Of a stretch of 48,937 bases of DNA, positions 33,201-41,162 are shown piece after piece. The stretch is taken from assembly GCA_964600785.1 (NCBI GenBank), contig CAZRKH010000124.1, positions 1-48,937 on the forward strand. Direction: 5' to 3'. How positions within the stretch are numbered: position 1 is the stretch's first letter; each line of letters starts with the position of its first letter. A program made the translations under genes and the position numbers. Under the pieces are notes generated by a model. That model saw only the letters and a list, made by a program, of their open reading frames with translations. It was not told where the DNA came from and searched no databases. This DNA is from M30B53 sp964600785 (lineage in GTDB: Bacteria; Planctomycetota; Planctomycetia; Pirellulales; UBA1268).

Positions 33201-34262
33201 TCACGCAGTGGCAGCGGCCGCTTCGCCGGCCGCTTCGTCAAATTCTTCTTCGTAGGCGCTTCGCAAGCCCGCAAGGAACTGCCGGGCGTCGGCCACGGCG
33301 TTGTCGGTGCCATGTCTGGCCCCGAGGCTCAGGGGGGTTCGCCGACGTCCGAGCAGGTTTTTCACGATCGCGCCGGGGATCGTGACGGTGAAGCCGATCA
33401 CCGCCCCGCTGGTGTACATCAGCTGCCCCAGGGCCAGGCCGAATTCCTCCAAGCTGCTTCGGCGTTCGACGGCTGCCGCGGGAGGGATCGAGGTCACCCG
33501 GCCGTTGTGCCGCAGCCACCGCTCCTGAAAGACCCGCCGGGCCGCCTCGTCGACTGAGTGCATGAAGGTGCTGTCGAAGAGGAAGCCCACCGCCGTGCCC
33601 ACCACCGGCACCAGGTCGAGCATCTCCTCGGCGATCATGTTGCGGCCGGTGCGGGCGATCAGGTCGCCCGCCCCGGGGATCGTCTCGTCGCGGGCGTCGG
33701 CCGCGGCGAAGAGCTTTTCCAGCACCTCGTGACGCTCCGCAGGATCCTGCATCATCGCCAGTTCAAGGATGTCGATGACGATCACCCGGTCGATCGGCTT
33801 GGAAAGCGCGTAGCCGTAGCAGTGGGCGATCCGCATGATCGACCGCAACGCCGCGATCAACTGCTGCGGCACGTGCACCAGCGGCCCGGCGAACCCGGAG
33901 GCGGTCGACTCGACCACGGCAAATCGCTCGGCCCTTGCCGAGAACTTCGCCGCGAGCCGGTCACACTCCTGGAGGGGGCGGCCTCGCAGGTCGTGGATGT
34001 CGCCCACGCCGGCGGCCCGCTTGACCTCTTCGAGCGAATCGGCCTTGTGGGCGACCAACTCCATGCTCGTGACGAGCTTCGCCACGACCCGCTTGGGGAT
34101 GAAGTGACCCACCGCCCAGGTGACCGGGGCGGTGGCGGTGTCGATCATCGCCGAGAGCCGACTGGGGGCCGTGCTCTTCCAGCGGGCGATACGGCGGACC
34201 TGCAACGCCTCGTAGTCGGAGAGGCCGTGGCCGTTGGCCGAAGGCTCGTCGGTGGGCTCCAT
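33201..34262 (-). CDS. EcsC-family protein
   Basis: A 353-residue protein that matches the layout of the EcsC family, a group of unknown biochemical function associated with the membrane. Features: an N-terminal helix with Y-E-A-L-Q-V-R-R-I-A-R-W-K, V-A-K-L-V, a central all-helical part with P-V-V-G-T-A-V-G-F-L-F-D-S-T-F (glycine-rich hydrophobic) and D-A-A-R-R-V-F-Q-E-R-W-L, and a C-terminal hydrophobic segment. No catalytic motif is visible. ATG at 34262 with GGAG about 9 bases upstream. It sits in the GTPase/P-type ATPase cluster with the same orientation as the ATPases. Confidence 0.7.
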   Translation of the reverse strand: MEPTDEPSANGHGLSDYEALQVRRIARWKSTAPSRLSAMIDTATAPVTWAVGHFIPKRVVAKLVTSMELVAHKADSLEEVKRAAGVGDIHDLRGRPLQECDRLAAKFSARAERFAVVESTASGFAGPLVHVPQQLIAALRSIMRIAHCYGYALSKPIDRVIVIDILELAMMQDPAERHEVLEKLFAAADARDETIPGAGDLIARTGRNMIAEEMLDLVPVVGTAVGFLFDSTFMHSVDEAARRVFQERWLRHNGRVTSIPPAAAVERRSSLEEFGLALGQLMYTSGAVIGFTVTIPGAIVKNLLGRRRTPLSLGARHGTDNAVADARQFLAGLRSAYEEEFDEAAGEAAAATA

Positions 34263-34318
34263 CAGGCCAGCTCCTCTGGGACTCGTGGGGGATTCATGCC
34301 GTCCTCGACGCCGATTGG

Positions 34319-34723
34319 TCAAACCGAGTCTGTTCCGGCGGCATGGCCGCCGCAACCCTGCCGGGACGGGCTTGCAGAATCCTCACATCCCTCGGCCCTC
34401 CGATCCCGGCAGCCCGATGTGGGGTACCGCCGCTCCAAATCGTCGAGATACCGCAGGAGCTGCCCGATCCCGTGGCTGTGAGTCTTGGGAAACTTCCGCC
34501 GCACCCAGGCGTTGACCGAGCGGAAGCCGCGTGGCCACAACATCAGGCCGCCGGCGAGCAGGGCAGGGGTCCCCACGATTCCCGGCAGGGCAACGCCCAT
34601 CACCCCGATCGAAACGAGCAGCACGCCGATCTCCCGCGGCATCTCCGCAAGCCTCGCGTCGAGCCGCGCGGTCTCGGGATCCTCCGCGGCTGTGTCGAAC
34701 GTCGGTGTTGCCGGGTCAGGCAT
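34319..34723 (-). CDS. small membrane protein with two transmembrane segments
   Basis: A 134-residue protein with two hydrophobic segments in the middle (about 30-63: I-G-V-L-L-V-S-I-G-V-M-G and G-T-P-A-L-L-A-G-G-L-M-L). The hydrophilic tail includes F-R-S-V-N-A-W-V-R-R-K-F-P and is rich in cysteine and serine. Its short loop G-V-M-G-V-A-L-P-G-I-V-G-T-P resembles the glycine/proline loop of PGPGW-type or DUF454-like small membrane proteins, but I am not certain of the family. ATG at 34723 overlaps the stop of the degenerate ATPase gene by eight bases, so the two are translated together. Confidence 0.6.
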   Translation of the reverse strand: MPDPATPTFDTAAEDPETARLDARLAEMPREIGVLLVSIGVMGVALPGIVGTPALLAGGLMLWPRGFRSVNAWVRRKFPKTHSHGIGQLLRYLDDLERRYPTSGCRDRRAEGCEDSASPSRQGCGGHAAGTDSV

Positions 34724-37244
34724 GGTTCGGCTCGGCAGAGTCGGCAGGAGCGTGTTGGACAGCCGCTGTGGCCGGCCGAGACAGGCCTGGCGTCACCAGC
34801 GGGCCGCCTCGGTTCCGCATCCACAGGGAACGCCGCGTGGCATGCAGCGATGCGGTCGACACGGTGTAGCTGCCAAGGGTGCCGAGGTTGCTGACTACGG
34901 CCACCACCAGGCTCGTGAATCCCAGGAAGAAGGCGCCGGCGACGCAGGCGATATTGGGCACAAGCGAAATCTTCCGCGAGCGGGCCAGCCGCCTCTGCCT
35001 CGAGTCGGCCGCAAGCAGCAGTTCGGCGACCACTCCCAGTTCGCCGGAAAGCGAGACGATGCCCGCCTGCACGGCATCCACGTCGCACGCCGGCCCCCAC
35101 GGCTTGTCGGTCAACCCGCAGTCGATCGCCACGTCGGCCGCAGCACAGCTCACCGGCAGGCCATCGAGCGGTCCGACGATCGCCACGCGGCTGCCGCCGC
35201 GGCTCCGCTGCCGGATGGCGGCCGCGACGGCCTCGTCGAGGTCACCTGCGGCGAGCTGCTCACCGCCGGAAGCGTGCAAGGCCGCGGCCCGCTCGGCGAG
35301 CACGGCGGCCTCGAGCGAGGAAAGCACAGTGGTCTCCAGCGACCCTCGGCCGACCCGCTCCGCGGCCTCGGCGAGGGCGTCGAAGGCCTCCGACTCCCGC
35401 AGCTGCGGTCCCTCGGCAAAGGCCAGCCGGGCGGCGAGACGCCCCTCGATCTCGAGCAGCAGATCGTCGGGCCGGTCCGGTGAGGAGGCGGGCTGCTCCC
35501 GGAGCAGGAGCCGCCGGCCCCGCTGGCTGGCGGTGATCGCAAGCCTCCCGCCCTCGCCGTAGCTTTGGGGTGTGAGATCGACCAGCGGCACTCCGCGTCG
35601 CTGGGCCTCCCGGGCCGCTGCCATGGCCCGGTCGTCGGCGAGATGCCTCGCCAGGCTGGCGGCCCAGCGGACCGCCTCGTCGGCGTCGCCCGCCGGGCAT
35701 TCCAGCCCCGACACCTCGAGCCGTCGCCGCCACAGCCGCGGGTGGTCGATGACCAGCAGGCAGTCGACCGACGCCAGTCGATCGAGCATGCCGGCCGACT
35801 TCAGCAGGCAGCCTCGCTCGATTGCCGAGGAGATCGCATCGAGATCCGACAGCGAAACCGAAACCGCCTCGGCATTGGCATAGTCCGGACGCATCACCGC
35901 CACCGCGGTGTTCACGTCGCCGGCGAAGAGTCCCAGGGCCGCGGTGGCGAGGGTGGGTCCGGCAAACTCCTCGGCAAACCGCTCGGCGGTCACGGTGGGC
36001 GCCTGGCGTCCGGGGAGCACGCGGGTCGCGGCGCCGATGGCCCTCGCGATGCCCACGATCCGGCTGGCATCCGCGTCGCGATCGGCCTCGACAAGCAGGC
36101 TTCCCTCGAGCAGGATCGTGCCGGCAAAGACCGTGTCGCCGGGAGAGGCATGCCGCACGCCAAAGCAGCCGGTGGGCAGGCGGGCATCGACGATCGCCTC
36201 CCCGCCGATCACCCGGCCATCGAGCGGCACCATCTGCGGCGCGACCACCTCCAGCCGGCTGCCGCGACGCGAGACCGCTACCGGGGCTACCTGCAGCCCG
36301 CCGCCGTCGTCGAGCAGTGACGAGCATTCCGGCAGCGGCGCCGCATCCTCCAGGAGCAGTCGTCGTTCCGCCTCGATGTCCCGTCGGTGACGCCTTCGCC
36401 AGAAGTCGTATGACCAGGCCATGATCCCGGCAGCGAGGAACTGCCCGGTCGCCAGAGTCCCCACGAGGATCGCGGTCATCACCGTCGGCATCCCGACGCG
36501 ACGGGCGAGAGTGTCGCCGGCGGCCCGGGAGACGGTTCGCAGGTTGTTGGCCACCAGCACCAGCGAGGTCAAGGGTGCCAGGCCCGGAATCACAAGGTCG
36601 GTGACGGCGGCCAGCCCGAGCGTGGCCGAGGAGCGGACCATCGTGCCCCGCGTGGAGACCACCGGCATCGACGAGCGGGCATCGACCATGTGCTGCAGGA
36701 TCGCGAGCATCGCATCGGCATCGAAGCCGCCAGGATCGTGCCGCACCACGATCTCGCCCCGCCAGCGGCCGATGCTCACCTGCCTCACCCCGGGCATCGT
36801 GACGAGCACCCGCTCCACGCCCCGGGCCAGGGCCCTGTCGCGACGCAGTTCGGCATGGGCCAGCCGAATCAGCCCGGGGCGGGATGGCTCCACCAGCCAG
36901 GTCGAAAGCCGCCCTGCATAGCGGCGAACGCTGACCCGGCCGCGACGCAGGCAATCGGCCGGGAGGCTTGCCGGGTCGAGGGCGGTCCTCTTTCCACGGA
37001 TTGCCTCGGCGAGTTCCATCAGGCTCGCGGCGGTATCGCGGCCGGTGGCTGCCGGGTCGGCCAACTGCAGCACCGCCTCTCCCGCGGCGGTATCGACATC
37101 GATCGCCTCGACGTCCCGGCAGGCGAGAGCCCGGCAGAGAAAACGGCTTCGCTGGGCGTCGGCCGCGGGGCCGAGGGCTGCTGCCCGCAGGCGGATCGTG
37201 CCGCCGTGGGTAATGGCCACCGAGAGGTCATCGCCGTGGGGCAT
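34716..37244 (-). CDS. P-type ATPase homologue lacking all catalytic motifs (pseudo-ATPase)
   Basis: An intact 842-residue reading frame whose order of parts follows P1-type ATPases: two N-terminal HMA-like folds without C-x-x-C, a transmembrane pair (about 195-250), an actuator-like domain, a further membrane region, a P/N-like domain and C-terminal transmembrane helices. The motifs needed for catalysis are replaced. At the TGES position it has L-P-T-G-C-F-G. At the phosphorylation site it reads V-I-D-H-P-R-L-W (D500 kept, K-T-G-T lost) within a recognisable lead-in (G-M-L-D-R-L-A-S-V-D). At GDGxND it has V-G-P-L-D-G-L-P, followed by the normal A-A-A-D-V-A-I. It follows the intact ATPase by 40 bases. 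Decay would have broken so long a frame, so a maintained non-catalytic role, such as a regulatory or structural partner, is likely. Confidence 0.75.
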   Translation of the reverse strand: MPHGDDLSVAITHGGTIRLRAAALGPAADAQRSRFLCRALACRDVEAIDVDTAAGEAVLQLADPAATGRDTAASLMELAEAIRGKRTALDPASLPADCLRRGRVSVRRYAGRLSTWLVEPSRPGLIRLAHAELRRDRALARGVERVLVTMPGVRQVSIGRWRGEIVVRHDPGGFDADAMLAILQHMVDARSSMPVVSTRGTMVRSSATLGLAAVTDLVIPGLAPLTSLVLVANNLRTVSRAAGDTLARRVGMPTVMTAILVGTLATGQFLAAGIMAWSYDFWRRRHRRDIEAERRLLLEDAAPLPECSSLLDDGGGLQVAPVAVSRRGSRLEVVAPQMVPLDGRVIGGEAIVDARLPTGCFGVRHASPGDTVFAGTILLEGSLLVEADRDADASRIVGIARAIGAATRVLPGRQAPTVTAERFAEEFAGPTLATAALGLFAGDVNTAVAVMRPDYANAEAVSVSLSDLDAISSAIERGCLLKSAGMLDRLASVDCLLVIDHPRLWRRRLEVSGLECPAGDADEAVRWAASLARHLADDRAMAAAREAQRRGVPLVDLTPQSYGEGGRLAITASQRGRRLLLREQPASSPDRPDDLLLEIEGRLAARLAFAEGPQLRESEAFDALAEAAERVGRGSLETTVLSSLEAAVLAERAAALHASGGEQLAAGDLDEAVAAAIRQRSRGGSRVAIVGPLDGLPVSCAAADVAIDCGLTDKPWGPACDVDAVQAGIVSLSGELGVVAELLLAADSRQRRLARSRKISLVPNIACVAGAFFLGFTSLVVAVVSNLGTLGSYTVSTASLHATRRSLWMRNRGGPLVTPGLSRPATAAVQHAPADSAEPNHA

Positions 37245-37284
37245 TGCAGCACCGCTGCCTTGGGCCGTGGGGGCGGGCGGCCGC

Positions 37285-39993
37285 TCAGCTGCCCGCAAGG
37301 CCGCCGTTTCCTTCGAGGGCCGGCGACGGGATGGCGATGTCGGCGAGCCGGCCACCAAAACGGGGCTCCGCGGCGGGCCGCGGCCCACTCGCGGTGACTG
37401 CCGAAGCTTCCGCGACGGCCGACGCCGACCCGGCCGGGGAATCATCGGCCGCGGCGATCGCCCGGCGTCGGGCCTGCTCGTTGGCGGCCACCTTTCGCAT
37501 CGGCAGCAGGCCGTTGGCCAGGGCGAAGATCGCGGAGACGTTGTTGAAAAGCACGCTGGCCATCACCCCGAAGCCCATCGTGAACACGCCGGTCACGCAG
37601 ATCACGTTGGGCACCACGATCATGTGCCAGCTGCGACGGACATTCCGGTTGAGATTGGCGGCGATGTCCCGCAGTTCGCAGAGGTGGCCAAGCCCCTCGT
37701 CGAGAAACACGATGTGCGCGGTGTCGGTGGCGATCGTCGAGGCACCCCGCAGCGAGATCGAGACGTTCGCTTTCTTGAGGGCGATCGAGTCGTTGATCCC
37801 GTCGCCCACGAAGCAGACCTTCTTGCCCTCCTTTTGCAGCCGCTCCACGTAGTCGGCCTTGTCGGCCGGCAGCACCTGGGAGAAGTGAATGTCCATGCCG
37901 AGTTCTTCGGCCAGCCGCTTCGTGGGGGCCTCGTGGTCACCGGAGATGATCGCAAGATGCTTGATTCCCCGCTTCCGCAGGCCGGCCACGATTTCGGTGA
38001 CCTCCGGTCGCACCGCTGCCTGCAGTTCGATCGCGCCGCCGAGTGCATCGTCGATGGCCACCATGACGATGGTGTTGCCCACGGCGTGGGCTCGTTCCAA
38101 GGCGGCAAGCACGTCGTCGGTCATCGGGATCTCTTCCATCTCGATGAACCGTCGGCTCCCCACCCGCACGACATGGCCATCGAGGTGCACCGTGATCCCG
38201 AAGCCGACCTTGAACTCGGTGTCGTCCACCGGCGGAAGCTGCATCCCGCGTTCCTCGGCGGCATGCAGAATCGCCAGGGCGATCGGGTGGTGGAACTTCT
38301 GCTCCGCCGCGGCGGCATAACGGAGCACCTGGTCCTGCCCGAACGGCTCGCAGGCATGGATCGTGCCGACCTCGGGCCGTTCCCTGGTCAGGGTGCCGGT
38401 CTTGTCGAAGAGGAAAGTGTCGACCTCGTTGAGGAGTTCCAGGGCCCGGCCGTCCTTGATCAGGATGCCCTTGCTCGCACACAGCGCCAGCGAGCTGAGC
38501 ATCGCCAGCGGGGCGGCCATGCGGATCCCGGTGCCGAGGTCGCAGTTGACGATCGCCACCGCCCCGGCCGGCCCGAGGGTGGCATAGCCGACCGCGCCGA
38601 GGGCGATCATCGGTCCGGCGGCGGTGTCGGCCAGCCGCTCGCCGGCATGCTGCCTGGCCAGCTTGTAGCCCGCGGTGTCTTCGAGAATCTTGCCAATCTT
38701 CGCGCTGGCGGTTTCTGAGCCGCTCGATTCGACGGCCACGAAGAGCTTGCCGGCCACCATGATCGTGGAGGCGAAGACGCGATCCCCGGGACCCTTCTCC
38801 GCCGGCGTGCTCTCGCCAGTCAGGGCATGTTGGTCGATCATGGCGATCCCCTCAGCCACCACGCCGTCGACCGGAACCACTTCCCCGGTGTTGACCACGA
38901 TCACGTCGCCCTGCTCGAGCTGGCTCATCGGCACCTGCACCTCGATGCCGTCCTGCACCACCCACACAAACCGCGGCTGCTTCCCGAAAATGTTGAGCAG
39001 CATCTTCTTGGAGCGGTCCTCGGTTCGTTTCACGAGGGTCCGACCAAAGGCCAGACACCAGCACAGCACGGTGCCGGGCACGATCTGCATCGTGGCAATG
39101 CAGCCGATCACAACCAGGGCGTCGAGCACGTCGCAGCCAAGCCGCTTCTCCTTGAAAAGCAGCTCGTAGGAGCCTGTGAAGCAGGGAATCGAGGTGTAGA
39201 GAAAGACGGCCGCCGAGAGCGGCAGCAGGGCGGGGGTTGTGGACGCGGCGATCGCCAGCGGCACCGAGGCGGTGCAGATCGCCAGCGAGAGATCGAGCTT
39301 GTCGAGCCTGCTTGGAATTTCGGTGCCGGCGAGCACCCCGTCGAGAATCTCCACGACCTGCTTCCGCGAGAGCTGCCGCGGGTCGAAGTCGACCGAGACG
39401 GTGGAGAGCAGGGTGTTGGTGGCGTAGCGGTCGATACCCAGCACGCTCATCAGTTCCCGCTCGATCGCCTGGGCCACGTCGGCCTTGCGAAAGAGCACCG
39501 GGTTTTTCAGCTTCACCCGACCGGCTTGCTCCCGCACGACACGCCAGCCGGAGACAAGGTCTTCGTGCCGCTCCAGCCGGATCACGCCGCGGCGGTCGCG
39601 GGAGACATGGGGCGGCACCAGCAGACGGCCGCGGCCAACGGCGTGTCCGTTGCCGTGTCCGTTGCCGTATCCGTTGCCGTATCCGTTGCCGCTTCCGTTG
39701 CCGTTGCTGCCGCCGTTGACCCCGGGCGGATGGTCAGCCGGACCGGAGGTCTCGCCGCCGGTGGTGAGACGCTGCGCCAGCCGCCCGAGCAGGGGCTCCA
39801 GCCGGGTGCGGGTCGGATCGAATCGCAGCGTGGCCCTGCCGGAACGTTCGCCGCCGACGGTCACGTGGGAGATCTCCTCGATGGCGAAGACCGCGGCCAC
39901 GAATCGGTGGCAGGCCTCAGCCTGCGAGTCGGCGAAGACGGGATGATCGACCTCGATCACCCCCTCTTTCGGGAATGTGACACGAACGTCCAT
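37285..39993 (-). CDS. P1B-like cation-transporting P-type ATPase
   Basis: A 902-residue membrane pump. Complete catalytic set: T-G-E-S (392-395), D-K-T-G-T-L-T (D530), H-H-P-I-A-L-A-I in the nucleotide domain (the HP motif of P1B pumps), and V-G-D-G-I-N-D (GDGIND 730-735). The intramembrane C-P-x site is instead N-C-D (483-485, followed by L-G-T-G-I), so the ion cannot be predicted. Two N-terminal HMA-like folds lack C-x-x-C, and they are joined by a Gly/Asn-rich linker. Two transmembrane helices precede the actuator domain rather than the four of typical P1B pumps as far as I can see. ATG at 39993; no clear ribosome site. It heads the minus-strand set with the degenerate homologue just downstream. 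Confidence 0.88.
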   Translation of the reverse strand: MDVRVTFPKEGVIEVDHPVFADSQAEACHRFVAAVFAIEEISHVTVGGERSGRATLRFDPTRTRLEPLLGRLAQRLTTGGETSGPADHPPGVNGGSNGNGSGNGYGNGYGNGHGNGHAVGRGRLLVPPHVSRDRRGVIRLERHEDLVSGWRVVREQAGRVKLKNPVLFRKADVAQAIERELMSVLGIDRYATNTLLSTVSVDFDPRQLSRKQVVEILDGVLAGTEIPSRLDKLDLSLAICTASVPLAIAASTTPALLPLSAAVFLYTSIPCFTGSYELLFKEKRLGCDVLDALVVIGCIATMQIVPGTVLCWCLAFGRTLVKRTEDRSKKMLLNIFGKQPRFVWVVQDGIEVQVPMSQLEQGDVIVVNTGEVVPVDGVVAEGIAMIDQHALTGESTPAEKGPGDRVFASTIMVAGKLFVAVESSGSETASAKIGKILEDTAGYKLARQHAGERLADTAAGPMIALGAVGYATLGPAGAVAIVNCDLGTGIRMAAPLAMLSSLALCASKGILIKDGRALELLNEVDTFLFDKTGTLTRERPEVGTIHACEPFGQDQVLRYAAAAEQKFHHPIALAILHAAEERGMQLPPVDDTEFKVGFGITVHLDGHVVRVGSRRFIEMEEIPMTDDVLAALERAHAVGNTIVMVAIDDALGGAIELQAAVRPEVTEIVAGLRKRGIKHLAIISGDHEAPTKRLAEELGMDIHFSQVLPADKADYVERLQKEGKKVCFVGDGINDSIALKKANVSISLRGASTIATDTAHIVFLDEGLGHLCELRDIAANLNRNVRRSWHMIVVPNVICVTGVFTMGFGVMASVLFNNVSAIFALANGLLPMRKVAANEQARRRAIAAADDSPAGSASAVAEASAVTASGPRPAAEPRFGGRLADIAIPSPALEGNGGLAGS
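39643..39702. repeat. five 12-bp tandem repeats coding for a G-N-G-x linker
   Basis: Five head-to-tail copies of a 12-base unit (GTGTCCGTTGCC, with variants beginning GTA and GCT) encode G-N-G-(H/Y/S) repeats on the minus strand, between the two HMA-like folds of the P-type ATPase. Slippage would change linker length in steps of four residues without a frameshift. Confidence 0.85.
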
Positions 39994-40040
39994 GCGGTGC
40001 TGGTTTCTGGGGGGAGGGGTGCCCGGGTGGGAAGAATGAA

Positions 40041-40313
40041 TTAGGCGGCGTTCGACTCACCAGCCGGCTGCGAGCCACCGTCGGCGCCGCTGAAAAACTC
40101 CGGTCCGATCGGCCCGGCGGCCTCGCCACTGCGTTGCATCGCCTCGACGGTTTCGGTGGCGTTTTTGAGGGCGTCGCCGAAGGCCTGCTGGGCAAAGACC
40201 ATCGCGCCGGCGAGGTAGGGGGCGAGTTTGTCCTTGAGTTGCGGGTAGGCGGCATGGCCGAGGGCGCCGGCGGCGACGCCGGCACAGAAGTAGCCGAATT
40301 CAGAGCGTGTCAT
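40041..40313 (-). CDS. small DUF5132-like membrane-associated protein
   Basis: A 90-residue protein with a hydrophobic, glycine-rich N-terminal segment (F-G-Y-F-C-A-G-V-A-A-G-A-L-G, residues 6-20), a P-x-L-K-D-K-L turn and a helical region A-F-G-D-A-L-K-N-A-T-E-T-V-E-A-M, then an acidic glycine-rich tail. The shape and the position next to a P-type ATPase recall DUF5132-type proteins, which I remember from such neighbourhoods; this is a tentative match. ATG at 40313, 47 bases before the ATPase start, so both are likely on one transcript. Confidence 0.6.
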   Translation of the reverse strand: MTRSEFGYFCAGVAAGALGHAAYPQLKDKLAPYLAGAMVFAQQAFGDALKNATETVEAMQRSGEAAGPIGPEFFSGADGGSQPAGESNAA

Positions 40314-40534
40314 GGGTTTCGATCTCGTTGCGGGAGTGTCGACGTGTCGCCGGGGCCCGCCGGACGCGAGTGTCCGACATCCACCCTGGCTTTCAGCAAG
40401 GCTAGTTCCGGCGATGCACGGCGGCAGCACTCCCGCGGTCGTCGCCCTCCGTGGGACCGCGAGCAGGGGCCGGTCGTGACGGCGGCAGCGGTTCGACCGG
40501 CATCGCCGGCGTTCGCTCCCCTGCCGCGACGGCC

Positions 40535-40885
40535 TCAGGCATCCGCCGTCGCCGGAATCAACGGCGGTAAACCTGCCGCCGGTTCCCGCTGGAGCGTCTG
40601 CTTCGCGAAGTCGAGCCCCGCGGAGCCGCCATCGACCAAGCCATACATCACTGGGTTGTCTCGGGGCAGCAATCGCCCGATCAGGCAGACCGGGAAGACC
40701 GCGCCGAAGCCGATCGCATAGCCGGTCGCATGCACGCTTTTGGCAAGCGTGGTCGCCAGGGCGGGGAGGAACCCGCGGGCGGCGGTCGTCGCATCGCTGG
40801 CACCGGCCCGGGCCGCTTCGACCACAGCCCACACGCTGGAGAAGGATCCGATCCCGTCGACGCCCGGCCCTGCAGCGTTGATCAT
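40535..40885 (-). CDS. small membrane-associated protein, paralogue of 32664-33035
   Basis: A 116-residue protein. Its core, A-T-G-Y-A-I-G-F-G-A-V-F-P-V-C-L-I followed by P-R-D-N-P-V-M-Y-G-L-V-D-G-G, aligns with the protein at 32664-33035 (Y-T-V-S-Y-G-V-V-F-P-L-A-L, P-Q-N-N-P-L-V-H-G-L-I-D-G-S). The N-terminus differs and has a helical alanine-rich part. One copy at each end of the GTPase-ATPase cluster suggests they mark one system. ATG at 40885; weak G-rich ribosome site. The gap 40886-41067 shows no gene I trust. Confidence 0.62.
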   Translation of the reverse strand: MINAAGPGVDGIGSFSSVWAVVEAARAGASDATTAARGFLPALATTLAKSVHATGYAIGFGAVFPVCLIGRLLPRDNPVMYGLVDGGSAGLDFAKQTLQREPAAGLPPLIPATADA

Positions 40886-41067
40886 GCCTGCCCGCTCATA
40901 ATGGTCATCAGAAATACTTGTTGAACTCCACCGTGCAGGCTAGTTCGGTGAACACGCTGATGCAATCATCCGGTTCGTGAGAAAACCATGTGGCCGCGTG
41001 TGGTGGCCGCGTGTGGGCCATTTTGACTACGAGCGTGATTGCCTCCGGATGCACGCAGTGTCGACAG

Positions 41068-41106
41068 AAAATAAAAAACTCCGCCCGGGATCTCTCCCGG
41101 GCGGAG
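41068..41106 (-). terminator. intrinsic terminator of the cysteine-rich gene
   Basis: A perfect 11-bp stem, CTCCGCCCGGG with CCCGGGCGGAG (41079-41089 and 41096-41106), six-base loop, followed on the minus strand by a T-rich run (six T, A, four T; 41068-41080). The T run exists on this strand only, so it terminates the gene at 41163-42035. Confidence 0.92.
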
Positions 41107-41162
41107 CTCACTGGCCGATGTCGGGCAACGTATTACCGAGTCGACCGAGTCGAACCATCAAC

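Noticed and set aside
35260..36954. 564-codon alternative frame inside the degenerate ATPase gene
   Set aside because: The main frame carries transmembrane helices and P-type ATPase similarity along its whole length; the alternative is Arg/Gly-rich without motifs.
34716..37244. Pseudogene or frameshift explanation for the motif-less P-type ATPase
   Set aside because: The frame is uninterrupted and domain order is kept throughout; motif loss is by substitution, not by frame disruption. Left as an open question in the findings.
40908..41111. 67-codon minus-strand frame near the terminator
   Set aside because: It runs through the strong terminator stem at 41079-41106 and has no ribosome site or family match.
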